NCBI RefSeq assembly: GCF_002018365.1
Contig: NZ_MVKX01000002.1
Span: 297,624 to 361,623 of the forward strand
Length of the DNA stretch: 64,000 nt
Direction: 5' to 3'
Source of the DNA: Acinetobacter amyesii
GTDB taxonomy: Bacteria > Pseudomonadota > Gammaproteobacteria > Pseudomonadales > Moraxellaceae
The notes beneath the pieces are model-generated. The model did no database searches, had not been told where the DNA came from, and saw only the letters and a list, made by a program, of their open reading frames with translations. The stretch's first letter is position 1; every line of letters begins with the position of its first letter. Made by a program: the position numbers and the translations under genes. Below, one piece after another: positions 35,506 to 44,475 of this stretch.

Positions 35506-36861
35506 ATGTTAAACCGAACCACCATCGCAGCAATTGCCACACCGCCGGGTCGTGGTGGTGTCGGCGTGATTCGCCTGTCTGGTCCCAAATCTTATGCCAT
35601 TGCAGAAGCATTAACGCAGCAATCCTTACCACAAGCACGTTTTGCTGGTTTCCGTAAGTTTTATGATGCATCGAATGAAATCATGGATGAAGGTTTGGTG
35701 ATTTGCTTTCCAAATCCGCACTCTTTTACGGGTGAAGATGTGGTGGAGCTTCAAGGTCATGGCGGCCCTGTTATTCAAAATGCATTATTGGCACGGTTAC
35801 TTGAATTGGGTGCTATTGCTGCGAAAGCGGGCGAATTTTCAATGCGCGCCTTTGAAAATGGCAAAATGGACTTGGTGCAAGCCGAGGCGATTGCCGACCT
35901 GATTGATGCCACCTCACAAGCTGCGGCACGTTCTGCGGTACGTTCATTACAAGGTGCCTTTTCGAGCAAGGTCAATACGGTGCTAGAAAAACTTATCCAT
36001 TTGCGTTTGCATGTGGAAGCAGCGATTGATTTTCCTGAAGAAGAAATCGACTTTTTGGCGGATGGTAAGATTTTGGGCTTATTGGATGAAGTGGCAAGCT
36101 CGGTCCATGCTGTACAGCAGTCTGCTCGTCAAGGTCAGCTACTACGTGAAGGTTTACAAGTGGTGATTGCCGGTAAACCCAATGCAGGTAAGTCATCTCT
36201 ACTCAATGCTTTGGCGGGTGTGGAACGTGCGATTGTGACGGATATTGCAGGTACGACACGTGATGTTTTACATGAAAAAATCAGCCTCAATGGTTTGCCG
36301 ATTACTTTGACCGATACCGCTGGTTTACGTGAAACCGGTGATATTGTTGAAAAAGAAGGGATTCGCCGCGCAATTAAAGAAATTGAGCAAGCTGACTTGT
36401 TACTTTTGGTCTATGACTTAAGTCAAGGCGAAGATCCACTGCAATTGGCTCAAGCGTACTTTGCCGATCATATCGAACCGAAGCGGTTGATGTTGATTGG
36501 TAACAAATGCGATTTGACGGGATCTACCGCGGAAATGACCGATTTAAACGGTTTTCGACATATTCGCGTTTCGGCTAAACAAGAAACTGGCGTCCAAGCG
36601 CTTATTGATGCGATTACAGCGCATGCAGGCTTTCAACCAGAAGAAGATACCTTTATTGCTCGAACACGTCATTTAGACGCAATGAAGCGCACTCAGCGCT
36701 ATCTTGCAGAAGCACGTGAGCAGTTGGTGGTTTATCATGCAGGTGAGTTGGTAGCCGAGTCTCTACGTTTGGCGCAAAATGCCTTAGGTGAAATTACGGG
36801 CGATTTCAGTGCAGATGATCTACTCGGGAAGATTTTTGGATCTTTCTGTATCGGAAAGTAA
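35506..36861 (+). CDS. mnmE: tRNA uridine-5-carboxymethylaminomethyl modification GTPase MnmE
   Basis: A 451-residue enzyme that, with MnmG, modifies wobble U34. N-terminal folate-binding domain opens TIAAIATPPGRGGVGVIRLSG; the G domain has GKPNAGKSSLLN (G1), GTTRD (G2), DTAGLRETGD (G3) and NKCD (G4); the C-terminus is FCIGK with the catalytic Cys. The ATG at 35506 is preceded by AGGTGA at ideal spacing, better than the GTG three codons upstream. mnmG is not in the window. Confidence 0.98.
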   Translation: MLNRTTIAAIATPPGRGGVGVIRLSGPKSYAIAEALTQQSLPQARFAGFRKFYDASNEIMDEGLVICFPNPHSFTGEDVVELQGHGGPVIQNALLARLLELGAIAAKAGEFSMRAFENGKMDLVQAEAIADLIDATSQAAARSAVRSLQGAFSSKVNTVLEKLIHLRLHVEAAIDFPEEEIDFLADGKILGLLDEVASSVHAVQQSARQGQLLREGLQVVIAGKPNAGKSSLLNALAGVERAIVTDIAGTTRDVLHEKISLNGLPITLTDTAGLRETGDIVEKEGIRRAIKEIEQADLLLLVYDLSQGEDPLQLAQAYFADHIEPKRLMLIGNKCDLTGSTAEMTDLNGFRHIRVSAKQETGVQALIDAITAHAGFQPEEDTFIARTRHLDAMKRTQRYLAEAREQLVVYHAGELVAESLRLAQNALGEITGDFSADDLLGKIFGSFCIGK

Positions 36862-36907
36862 TAAAACGATTGAGCTCCTCATTTCACCTATGGATAGATC
36901 CATCCAA

Positions 36908-36941
36908 AGCACGATGTTCGAAAACATCGTGCTTTTTTTTT
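36908..36941 (+). terminator. Terminator of mnmE
   Basis: Stem AGCACGATGTTT-type arms around CGAAAA (AGCACGATGTT / AACATCGTGCT) followed by nine Ts. It also faces the convergent PP-loop gene. Confidence 0.92.
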
Positions 36942-36949
36942 GCATCGCT

Positions 36950-38128
36950 TTAGCGTGGGTTTGAGCCAAAAATGATTTTAATGATCGTTCTCAGCACATC
37001 TTTTATTTTCATCCCATAAAAAGGATTGATTGCTGCTCTTTTTGAAGCTGCTTCAACTTTGACTTTGAGGGTTGCATAGTCTGGAAATTGTTGCTGTTGC
37101 GAAGATTTTTCGACTGCTGACAAAATATCAATTAAAAAAGCACGATTGATTTTTGAACTTAATGGAATGGATTGATCCCACTTTTTTTCAAAACGCTGAT
37201 CTAAAAAGATATCGGGAATTTCGGGGCTGGTGGCATAAAACATGGCTTTGGTGCGCATACATTTGCTGCATTGACCACAATTTTTAGGTCGAGCCCTATA
37301 GTCCACACAGATCGACAGGGTTTGTAAATCTAAGTTCGATTGGCTTAGAAATGCGGTTTTTTGTGATCGGGTGACATCATCGTCGAGGGTGATTAAGACC
37401 CCAGATCGGTTCTTCATCAATCGGTTTGATGCCGTATTTGAGCCATAGGGATGAACGAATAATTGTTGATCTAAACGGTAATCGGCTGAAATTCTATATT
37501 GCTGGTAATGTTCAAAAATCGAAGCGCAGGAAAACAGCGAAAAGATATGTGTGACATGCGAACCTTTAGGGTTACAGCCATATTTACTGTACAGCGCGTA
37601 AGCATCAGTTTTTACCACGCGACTTTGCTTAAAAACTTGGCTTCTAAAACTATGGGTCTGATCCATTAAGGCCTGAAATTTTTCATGGTCATCAAATTTA
37701 TAATCCATTCCATGCACAGTGAGACAATCAGAGTCTTGCCCATTTTCAAGAAAAGCTTTGTATGTACTATATGTGGAGTCAATCCCACCGCTAAAAAAGC
37801 TTAAATTTTGAGTGGGTTGGTTTGCCGGTGGTGTTTGGATAATCGATGCAGCACTGAGCATGACTGGTTGATATAAATCAGGTAACCAAGCGGCCCACAC
37901 CGTTGAAACCTCACGTGCGGAGTGGAGGGTTTGTATTGAAATAGGTCCATCTACATGCAGCGGGATGCCAAGGCGCATGGCAATGGGTAAAAAGCCCCAA
38001 ACGATAAAATCATAGGTTTCTAATTGCGGTAAGGATTCAAACGGTAAAATATAGTGAATATTCCCGTATTCGCTGCTGGCGATGATTTGATTTTCCGCAG
38101 TGTTAATTTGACATTGAATTTTTAGCAT
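36950..38128 (-). CDS. QueC-like PP-loop ATPase of unknown function
   Basis: A 392-residue protein (ATG 38128; a TTG ten codons earlier is possible). An N-terminal domain of about 125 residues precedes LSFFSGGIDSTYSTYKAF, the PP-loop SGGxDS motif of adenylating enzymes such as QueC. Further on, CGQCSKCMRTKAMF resembles the zinc-binding cysteines of QueC, with another Cys in SICVDYR upstream. The C-terminal 70 residues are basic and contain KIKDVLRTIIKIIFG, a possible amphipathic or membrane-associated helix. No other queuosine genes are near, so the substrate is not deoxyguanine by context. Similar stand-alone PP-loop proteins occur in defence and secondary-metabolism loci, but nothing here confirms that. 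Confidence 0.7.
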   Translation of the reverse strand: MLKIQCQINTAENQIIASSEYGNIHYILPFESLPQLETYDFIVWGFLPIAMRLGIPLHVDGPISIQTLHSAREVSTVWAAWLPDLYQPVMLSAASIIQTPPANQPTQNLSFFSGGIDSTYSTYKAFLENGQDSDCLTVHGMDYKFDDHEKFQALMDQTHSFRSQVFKQSRVVKTDAYALYSKYGCNPKGSHVTHIFSLFSCASIFEHYQQYRISADYRLDQQLFVHPYGSNTASNRLMKNRSGVLITLDDDVTRSQKTAFLSQSNLDLQTLSICVDYRARPKNCGQCSKCMRTKAMFYATSPEIPDIFLDQRFEKKWDQSIPLSSKINRAFLIDILSAVEKSSQQQQFPDYATLKVKVEAASKRAAINPFYGMKIKDVLRTIIKIIFGSNPR

Positions 38129-38256
38129 TTTTTTAAATTTTTGAATCACATCACACAAGATCTTAATTTAATTTGATTGATTTTTATAGGGTTTCTTAAT
38201 TGTTTTTGGGTTTAAGAAGCACCCAATACAAGATGCTTCTTGAATATGATCCGTGG

Positions 38257-39432
38257 TTAATTGGTGTTCAGACTGCGGTGCCAAAACAATAAGCCGATAC
38301 ACAATAAGCCTACGCCAATACAAAAACCTAAAACACCGACCATCAAGCCGAAATGATCAGATAAATAGCCGGCTGCAATAATTGGAATAATGGTGCCTAG
38401 ATATCCAATAAATAAATAGGTCGAGATCACCGCAGCACGGTTTTGATTGTTGGTCATTTGATGAACTAAGCCAAATGCACCTAAAAGCCCCAGACCATGC
38501 CCGACACCGACTAAAACATCGCTAATAAAAAATAATGCGCTCCAATGTTGGGTCATACATAGCGCAAGGAGCGCATAGCTCAGTATTAACACCATTAAGC
38601 CGGCATTGACACATTTTGCAGAAGGAATTGATTTCGCCATAAATTGCACAATTGCAGAAACCAGTAAGATACTCGCAATGGCACTACCACTGACCAAAGG
38701 CCCATGCCATGGGATCGCATCTTTGACGAAAGAGGGTGCGAGTGATGCAAATAAGCTAAAAGAGCCAAAGGCACAAAAGGCAGTCAGTCCGGCGATATAA
38801 AATCGTGAATGATCACGCTTTTCAGGCAATTCCAAATGTGGTGCCACTGAAAAAGGCTGTGGCTCAAAGTTCGGTGTGCGAATAAAAAATAACCCTATTA
38901 GACATGCCAAACCCCCAAAGATCACAGGGATATAAGGGGTGACTAAAGGCTGTTCCGAAAATTGGGCAATCACCCCACCAATAAATGGGCCAAGACCAAA
39001 ACCAATCACGGTAATGATTGAACTCAGCTGCGGTGCATTATTTTTATGCTGTTCAGGAATGGTATAGACCAAGCCAAGCATGGCTGAAGTACTAATTAAA
39101 CCCGAGGCAATACCGATAATAAAGCGCCCGATAGATAACCACAGCGCATTACTAGCAAACACCGATAAGCTTAAACCTAAGATAATGCACGCCATACCGA
39201 TTTGCAGGGTTCTTAAAAAACCAAAACTGTTACTGGTACGACCTAAAAACAGCAAGGTCGCTAAGCAACCAAACATGTAGGCAACAAAGATATAGGTGAT
39301 ATGACTCGGCAACAGTCCCCAAAGTTGTTGATAAATAGGATACAGAGGACTAGCTAGCGCTGTACCAATAGTGCCCATACAGAGTGCAAGGCTCACCATG
39401 ATAAACGGTCGCCAAGAGGGAGATGTGGTCAT
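38257..39432 (-). CDS. MFS transporter
   Basis: A 391-residue, 12-segment protein (starts MTTSPSWRPFIMVSLALCMGTIGTALASPLYPIYQ). The loop 2-3 signature is degenerate (FLGRTSNSFGFLRTLQIG), and helix 4-5 contains GFGLGPFIGGVIAQF, a motif C-like proline/glycine stretch of drug antiporters. The central loop spans about residues 180-205. Substrate unknown. It is separate from the PP-loop gene, with a 128-base gap. Confidence 0.83.
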   Translation of the reverse strand: MTTSPSWRPFIMVSLALCMGTIGTALASPLYPIYQQLWGLLPSHITYIFVAYMFGCLATLLFLGRTSNSFGFLRTLQIGMACIILGLSLSVFASNALWLSIGRFIIGIASGLISTSAMLGLVYTIPEQHKNNAPQLSSIITVIGFGLGPFIGGVIAQFSEQPLVTPYIPVIFGGLACLIGLFFIRTPNFEPQPFSVAPHLELPEKRDHSRFYIAGLTAFCAFGSFSLFASLAPSFVKDAIPWHGPLVSGSAIASILLVSAIVQFMAKSIPSAKCVNAGLMVLILSYALLALCMTQHWSALFFISDVLVGVGHGLGLLGAFGLVHQMTNNQNRAAVISTYLFIGYLGTIIPIIAAGYLSDHFGLMVGVLGFCIGVGLLCIGLLFWHRSLNTN

Positions 39433-39547
39433 TTTAAAGTCGCAGAGGTACAGTCAATAGGGTCAATATTGTGCTGTATGAGAAAGAGGAATATATGGAC
39501 TCAGTTTAATGCCGATTGTTTTCCATGGTCAAATCGCAGTTGTAACT

Positions 39548-39817
39548 TTATCCATAGCGTTTAAGCAGTTTTACAAATTCTTCCAGTTCTGCTTCATTAA
39601 TTTCAGCATCTTTAGGCAATACATGATGGCGTAAATGTGCTTCGATTAATTCATTCATTAATCCATTTACAGCACCTTTGATGGCCGCAACCTGTTGTAA
39701 AACCTCGATACACCCTGCTTCGGGTTGCTGTAAAGCCAGTTCAACCGCATTGACCTGACCTTGTAGGCGTTTAACCCGATTTAAAATCTTTTTGTCCTGA
39801 TGTAAATGACTCAACAC
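39548..39817 (-). CDS. CsoR/RcnR-family metal-sensing repressor (DmeR-like)
   Basis: An 89-residue all-helical DNA-binding repressor. The core reads LNRVKRLQGQVNAVELAL, then a Cys in EAGCIEVLQQVAAIKGAVNGLMNELIEAHLRHHV. The early His (MLSHLHQDKK), the Cys, and His residues in EAHLRHH correspond to the RcnR-type Ni/Co coordination pattern. It is divergent from the CDF efflux gene; between them lies a G-tract operator (39832-39856). This DmeR/DmeF arrangement is known for Co/Ni tolerance; the exact metal here is inferred. Confidence 0.85.
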   Translation of the reverse strand: MLSHLHQDKKILNRVKRLQGQVNAVELALQQPEAGCIEVLQQVAAIKGAVNGLMNELIEAHLRHHVLPKDAEINEAELEEFVKLLKRYG

Positions 39818-39831
39818 TTTCTCCCGAAAAT

Positions 39832-39856
39832 AAATATACTATGGGGGAGTATATTT
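39832..39856. promoter_or_regulatory. RcnR/CsoR-type operator
   Basis: Perfect inverted arms AAATATACT (39832-39840) and AGTATATTT (39848-39856) around ATGGGGG. A five-G tract between AT-rich inverted repeats is what RcnR-type proteins bind. It covers the space between the divergent starts at 39817 and 39871. Confidence 0.8.
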
Positions 39857-39870
39857 AAGCATAGAACCTA

Positions 39871-40821
39871 ATGAAAACTTCCCCATCCATCCGAATTCAT
39901 CATCATCAATTTGATGAAGGTAATCCACTCGCACAAAAACGGATCTTAATTGCCACCATTTTAACGGCAGTCATGATGTTGTTAGAAGTCATTGGCGGAT
40001 GGATTTTTAATTCGATGGCATTATTGGCAGATGGCTGGCATATGAGTTCACATATGTTGGCATTAGGCTTGGCCTATTTTGCCTATCGTGCGGCACGCCA
40101 CTATGCCCAAGACGCTCGTTTTAGCTTTGGGACTTGGAAAATTGAAATTTTAGCGGGCTATAGCAGCGCGATATTATTGATGGTCGTTGCTGCATTTATG
40201 GCTTTTCATTCGGTAGAACGCTTATTCAACCCGGTCCAAATTCATTATAACGAAGCAATCCCTATTGCGATTTTAGGTCTATTGGTGAACTTGATCTGTG
40301 CTTGGTTATTGCATGATGACCATCACCATCACCATCACCATCACCATCACCATCATGAGCATAGCCATGAGGAGCAGCATGATCATCATCACGATCTCAA
40401 TCAGAAAGCAGCCTTCATGCATGTGGTTGCTGATGCGGTGACTTCTGTGTTGGCGATTGTGGCTTTATTTGCCGGAAAATGGATGGGCTGGGGATTTTTA
40501 GATGCGCTATTGGGGATTGTCGGTGCAGTGCTTGTCGGTAAGTGGGCCATTGGCTTGATGAAAGAAACAGGACAAACATTACTGGATGCGGAAATGGATC
40601 ACCCTGTCGTTGATGAGATCCGAGAGGTTTTAATGCAATTGCCTGTCGACGTCGATGTGACCGACTTACATGTGTGGAAAGTGGGTAAAGGTCAGTTTTC
40701 GTGTATTGTGGCCTTAGAAACCAGTCAGGCATTGAGCGCAGATGAAGTGCGTCAAGCGCTGTCGATTCATGAAGAAATTGTGCATGTGTCTGTTGAAATT
40801 AATTCACCTGATGCAGCTTAA
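39871..40821 (+). CDS. dmeF: Cation diffusion facilitator, His-rich (DmeF-like Co/Ni/Zn exporter)
   Basis: A 316-residue metal/H+ antiporter. The helix 2 motif LLADGWHMSSHMLALGLAYF carries the HxxxD-type site as D-x(2)-H; the helix 5 site is FMHVVADAVTSVLAIVALF. Between helices 4 and 5 is an extreme His loop (HDDHH..., twelve His in a row, then HEHSHEEQHDHHHD). The C-terminal cytoplasmic domain includes DVTDLHVWKVGKGQFSCIV. Encoded opposite its DmeR-like repressor. The symbol is by architecture; Zn cannot be excluded. Confidence 0.82.
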   Translation: MKTSPSIRIHHHQFDEGNPLAQKRILIATILTAVMMLLEVIGGWIFNSMALLADGWHMSSHMLALGLAYFAYRAARHYAQDARFSFGTWKIEILAGYSSAILLMVVAAFMAFHSVERLFNPVQIHYNEAIPIAILGLLVNLICAWLLHDDHHHHHHHHHHHHEHSHEEQHDHHHDLNQKAAFMHVVADAVTSVLAIVALFAGKWMGWGFLDALLGIVGAVLVGKWAIGLMKETGQTLLDAEMDHPVVDEIREVLMQLPVDVDVTDLHVWKVGKGQFSCIVALETSQALSADEVRQALSIHEEIVHVSVEINSPDAA

Positions 40822-40823
40822 TA

Positions 40824-40839
40824 TGTTCCACGTGAAACG
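40824..40839. promoter_or_regulatory. parS site 3
   Basis: TGTTCCACGTGAAACG: one half is the Pseudomonas-type TGTTCCAC, the other the Bacillus-type GTGAAAC, with one deviation at the last base. It lies about 8.5 kb right of oriC, three bases after the dmeF stop. A half-site (TTTCACGTG) follows 40 bases later. Confidence 0.7.
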
Positions 40840-40937
40840 GCATGTAGCTATTGCGTAATGAACTGAAAAAAGCCCAAGACTTTCACGTGTTAAGGCTTAG
40901 AATGCTGAATCAATTAAATGTTGAAGTTGTTCGGTCT

Positions 40938-41636
40938 ATGTTGAAAAAAATATGTGCGTTGGCGTTGAGTACCACCCTTTCGACTTTTGCTTTGGCAGAT
41001 GCAGCACACGTTCAAAAGCTCTTGGCAGAAAAGCACCCCAGTTTAAAAATTGAAAATATTCAAAGTACCGAAATGCCGGGCATATATAGCGGCTTTGTTG
41101 AAGATCAAGTTTTGTATTTGAGTGAAAATGCGGATTATGTGATCGCAGGTTCTATGATCCGTTTAAAAGATCAAAAGAATCTGACCAAACAATTGATCCT
41201 CAGTCAGCAAAAAACTGAGTGGAATAAACTCCCATTACAAGACGCAATTAAAACAGTTAGGGGGAATGGGAAGCGCCAAATCGCGATCTTTTCTGACCCA
41301 AATTGCCCATATTGTAAGAAGCTTGAAGTAGAACTGGCAAAACTTAATGATGTGACCATGTATACTTTTGTCACCGCCATAAAACCGCAGTCGTTGACGC
41401 CATCGAAGCAGATTTTTTGTGAGTCAAACCCTGCTATGGCCTGGGATAATTTAATCAATAAGGGAATTCAACCGAAGTCAGCGAAAAGCTGTGCAAACCC
41501 CATTGATCGAAATTTAAAATTAGCAAAAAGCTTAAAACTAAGTGGTACACCGGGAATCGTCTTTGCCAACGGTTCGATCTTAACCGGTGCTTACCCTGCT
41601 GCTGAATTAGAATCGATGTTAAAAGAGATCAAATAA
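40938..41636 (+). CDS. DsbC-like periplasmic disulfide isomerase
   Basis: A 232-residue thioredoxin-fold protein. From ATG 40938 it has a clean signal peptide (LKKICALALSTTLSTFALA), a DsbC-type N-terminal dimerisation domain (about 22-90) and a thioredoxin domain with active site FSDPNCPYCKK (CPYC) and the cis-Pro loop SGTPGIVFANG. A further Cys pair (CESN / SCANP) could be structural. The frame is open upstream with another ATG at 40902 after AAGG, so the exact start is uncertain. It reshuffles wrong disulfides in exported proteins. Confidence 0.85.
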   Translation: MLKKICALALSTTLSTFALADAAHVQKLLAEKHPSLKIENIQSTEMPGIYSGFVEDQVLYLSENADYVIAGSMIRLKDQKNLTKQLILSQQKTEWNKLPLQDAIKTVRGNGKRQIAIFSDPNCPYCKKLEVELAKLNDVTMYTFVTAIKPQSLTPSKQIFCESNPAMAWDNLINKGIQPKSAKSCANPIDRNLKLAKSLKLSGTPGIVFANGSILTGAYPAAELESMLKEIK

Positions 41637-41671
41637 TTTCAGCTGTACGGTATGAATAAAATATAAATAAA

Positions 41672-41699
41672 AAAATACCCGTCTACAGGCGGGTATTTT
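41672..41699. terminator. Bidirectional terminator (dsbC-like / GlsB-like)
   Basis: Stem AATACCCG / CGGGTATT with a short loop and A/T tracts on both sides, between convergent genes. Confidence 0.85.
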
Positions 41700-41715
41700 A
41701 ATGGTGCTATAAAAA

Positions 41716-41973
41716 TTAGACGCGGGTTTTTTTCGTTACAAGGTTATAGATAAACAACACGATGATCGCACCAATGACGGAAGCGATAAATCCTGCAGCA
41801 GAATTTTCTCCATACAGACCTAATAAACGTCCGCCATAGGTTGCAAGTAAGGAACCTGCTATCCCGAGAATGGTGGTCATGATGAAACCGGCTTTGTCAT
41901 CTCCAGGATGGATCGCACGTGCAATTAAACCAGCAATAAAACCAACAACAATCGCAACAATGAGTGACCACAT
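41716..41973 (-). CDS. GlsB/YeaQ/YmgE family small membrane protein
   Basis: An 85-residue protein with three membrane segments and Gly-rich turns: WSLIVAIVVGFIAGLIARAI, GFIMTTILGIAGSLLATYGGRLLGLY, and AAGFIASVIGAIIVLFIYNLV, then a basic tail TKKTRV. This matches the family formerly called transglycosylase-associated protein, linked to stress responses. ATG follows AGGAGAGTTACT. Confidence 0.88.
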   Translation of the reverse strand: MWSLIVAIVVGFIAGLIARAIHPGDDKAGFIMTTILGIAGSLLATYGGRLLGLYGENSAAGFIASVIGAIIVLFIYNLVTKKTRV

Positions 41974-42110
41974 AGTAACTCTCCTTTTGTTATCATGTAT
42001 TTGTTTTTTACGACATGTTCAATCTTTATCTTTAATCAAAACTGCGCAGAGCTATAGCCTAAACATGCAAAAAACTGTTGTTTTTTTGTTCAAAACAAAC
42101 CAACAAATAA

Positions 42111-42134
42111 AAAAAAGTGGCCTTCGGCCACTCT
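42111..42134 (-). terminator. Terminator of hpt
   Basis: Stem GAGTGGCC / GGCCACTT-type arms with loop GAA, then T tract on the minus strand, 18 bases after the hpt stop. Confidence 0.9.
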
Positions 42135-42151
42135 TAAGTATCTGATCTTGC

Positions 42152-42679
42152 TTAGAGACCAATTTCGCCAATAAAAGGAATATGACGATATTTTTGATCA
42201 TAGTCCAGACCATAACCCACGATAAATTTATCTTCGACTTCAAAACCTAAAAATTTTACATCGAGGTCAATTTCACGACGTGAAGGCTTGCTGACCAAAG
42301 TACAAAGCTCGATTGAGTTTGGATTACGCGTCTGTAAAATTTCTAAGACTTTGCTTAAGGTATTGCCTGAGTCAATAATATCTTCAACCACCAAGACATC
42401 TTTATCTTTAATGTCGCCATCTAAATCTTTTAAGATTTTTACATCACGAGTAGATACGGTCCCACCGCCATAACTTGAAACGGTCATGAAATCGAGTTCA
42501 TGCGGTTTTGAAATCGCGCGGCAAAGGTCAGCCATAAAAATAACGGAACCACGTAATAGACCGATTAACACCAACTCTTTGTCGCTGTTAGCATAGTGTG
42601 CATCAATTTTTGCGCCAAGCTCTTTCACTTTAGCTTGAATTTCTTCAGTGGAAATCAGTACGCTCATTTGAACAGACAT
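42152..42679 (-). CDS. hpt: Hypoxanthine phosphoribosyltransferase
   Basis: A 175-residue purine salvage enzyme. The PRPP-binding motif is [18 protein letters not shown] at about residues 100-117; [19 protein letters not shown] is the PPi loop region, and [33 protein letters not shown]-type closing segments include the base-binding part. The ATG at 42679 is preceded by AGGTATCTACCC; the frame continues upstream but without a signal for translation. A further in-frame ATG lies four codons on. Confidence 0.92.
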   Translation of the reverse strand: [175 protein letters not shown]

Positions 42680-42804
42680 GGGTAGATACCTAAAAAAGCA
42701 AATCAAAAAAATAAAAAAGGTGTTGACTTGCAACACCTCTAAAGATGAACCAATTTTAATACATCTGGCTCGCAGATGCATCTTTTTTGCCGTTGAAAAT
42801 GTAA

Positions 42805-42918
42805 TCAGTTTTTCTTGGAAGTGCTGTCACGCTTGAGTAAGCACAGACAAGCGACGGCAATCAGTCCAATTTTCAACGCTGTTTTTCGTCTCGTTCGAGC
42901 CGTTTTATGCTTTGACAT
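42805..42918 (-). CDS. Possible 37-residue small membrane protein
   Basis: Frame MSKHKTARTRRKTALK followed by a hydrophobic stretch IGLIAVACLCLL and a basic end KRDSTSKKN. It overlaps the end of guaD by 14 bases in another frame, so translation could be coupled. The basic-hydrophobic-basic layout fits a single-span peptide, but no clear ribosome-binding site or homologue is known to me. Confidence 0.35.
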   Translation of the reverse strand: MSKHKTARTRRKTALKIGLIAVACLCLLKRDSTSKKN

Positions 42919-44221
42919 AAGCACATTGTCCAAACACATAGGTGGCGTGGATATTACGATCATCACCCATCAGCATGAGGGCAAATAAAGCATCTTCTAG
43001 ATTTTTGGCACGTTGTTGACGTAGGGCTTGTAGCGCAGTGGCTTTTAAATCAAGCACCACAAAATCTGCTTCTTTGCCCAAATCAAAGTTTCCAAGTTTG
43101 TCCTCTAGGTCTAAGGCTTTTGCTCCCCCTAACGTGGCATGGTACAGCGCTTCAAATGCGGACAGTTTATCGCCTTGAAGTTGTTGAACTTTGTAGGCCT
43201 CATTGATGGTTTGCAGTTGGTTAAATGAAGTGCCTGCACCAATGTCTGTGCCTAAGCCGACTTTCACCTGTTTTTCCCATGTTGTCTTTAATGGAAATAA
43301 ACCACTGCCTAAGAACAAGTTCGAGGTTGGACAAAACGCAATGGCAGAGTTGGTCTGATGCATACAGTCCCATTCGGCATCTTCCAAATGCACGCAGTGC
43401 GCAAACACGGAACGTGATCCAGTCAGACCATAATGATGATATACGTCCAAATAGCCGTTTTGCTCAGGGAATAAAGATTTGACCCACGCGATTTCATTTT
43501 TATTTTCACTCAAATGCGTATGTACATAAACATCAGGATACTCGGCTTTTAGCTCCCCTGCCCGTGCCAATTGTTCAGGCGTTGAGGTTGGGGCAAAGCG
43601 AGGCGTGATGGCATAAAGGTTACGGCCCTTGCCATGCCACTTTTCGATGAGTGCTTTGGAGTCGTTATAGCCACTCTCTGCAGTGTCACATAATGCTTCA
43701 GGTGCATGTCGATCCATCATCACTTTACCGGCAATTAAGCGCATCTGATGCTGTTCTGCAGCCTTAAATAAAGCATCGACCGATTGTGGATGAACGGTAC
43801 AAAAAACAAGGGCTGTTGTGGTTCCGTTTTTGAGTAACTCGTTTACGAAGAACTGTGCAATTTGCTCTGCATAAGCCGGATCTTCAAATTGGATTTCAGT
43901 TGGGAAGGTATAAGTATCAAGCCATTCCAATAGCTGTTCACCATAAGCCCCCATCATTTCCGTTTGTGGATAATGAATGTGGGTATCGATGAAACCCGGA
44001 ACAATCAATTGATCTGGATAATGCTGTACGTCAACCTGATCTGGGAGATGGTGTTGTCCCTCAGACCATGGACCGAACCATTGAATTTTTCCGGCTTGCG
44101 TAATCAGCAAACCATCTTCGAAATAGCGCACTTGGTCGTGAATTTCACGTGCTTGGGCAACTGTATTCTGAATATCTAGAAAGCGACCACGGATCGCTGT
44201 AGATGCGATAACAGAAGACAT
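42905..44221 (-). CDS. guaD: Guanine deaminase
   Basis: A 438-residue amidohydrolase converting guanine to xanthine. Zinc ligands and family motifs: PGFIDTHIHYPQTEMMGAYGEQLLEWLDTYTFPTE near residues 70-105, VYVHTHLSENKNEIAWV, SVFAHCVHLEDAEWD, and LGTDIGAGTSFNQLQTINEAYK. The ATG at 44221 has AGGTATGTC before it; the longer frame to 44275 lacks a site. It lies near hpt, another purine salvage gene, on the same strand. Confidence 0.93.
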   Translation of the reverse strand: MSSVIASTAIRGRFLDIQNTVAQAREIHDQVRYFEDGLLITQAGKIQWFGPWSEGQHHLPDQVDVQHYPDQLIVPGFIDTHIHYPQTEMMGAYGEQLLEWLDTYTFPTEIQFEDPAYAEQIAQFFVNELLKNGTTTALVFCTVHPQSVDALFKAAEQHQMRLIAGKVMMDRHAPEALCDTAESGYNDSKALIEKWHGKGRNLYAITPRFAPTSTPEQLARAGELKAEYPDVYVHTHLSENKNEIAWVKSLFPEQNGYLDVYHHYGLTGSRSVFAHCVHLEDAEWDCMHQTNSAIAFCPTSNLFLGSGLFPLKTTWEKQVKVGLGTDIGAGTSFNQLQTINEAYKVQQLQGDKLSAFEALYHATLGGAKALDLEDKLGNFDLGKEADFVVLDLKATALQALRQQRAKNLEDALFALMLMGDDRNIHATYVFGQCAYVKA

Positions 44222-44475
44222 GACATACCTGCAGTTTAGAATTTTTTCGGTTGATTGTAGCCCAATTTGGTTCAAAATACCGTTAGAGTAATTGTGAAAA
44301 TGTGTTCTAAAAAATAGAACAGCTGTTTATAAGTGATTCTGTTTTTTTGTTCATTGTATTTGATTTGAATAATACAAAAGCATTGACCTGTATACATTGC
44401 ATCGATGAATGAATAAAGACCATGAGTCGCAACGCTTGCTATATTGACCTCAAGAGCGCCCTTTAAAAAACGATA

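Noticed and set aside
38214..38242. Inverted repeat AAGAAGCA / TGCTTCTT between the PP-loop and MFS genes as a terminator
   Set aside because: It is not followed by a T tract on the minus strand and has a 12-base loop, so support is weak.
40320..40390. A run of repeated CAT/CAC triplets that looks like a simple repeat or an affinity tag
   Set aside because: It is in frame within a complete CDF transporter whose family normally carries a His-rich metal loop here.
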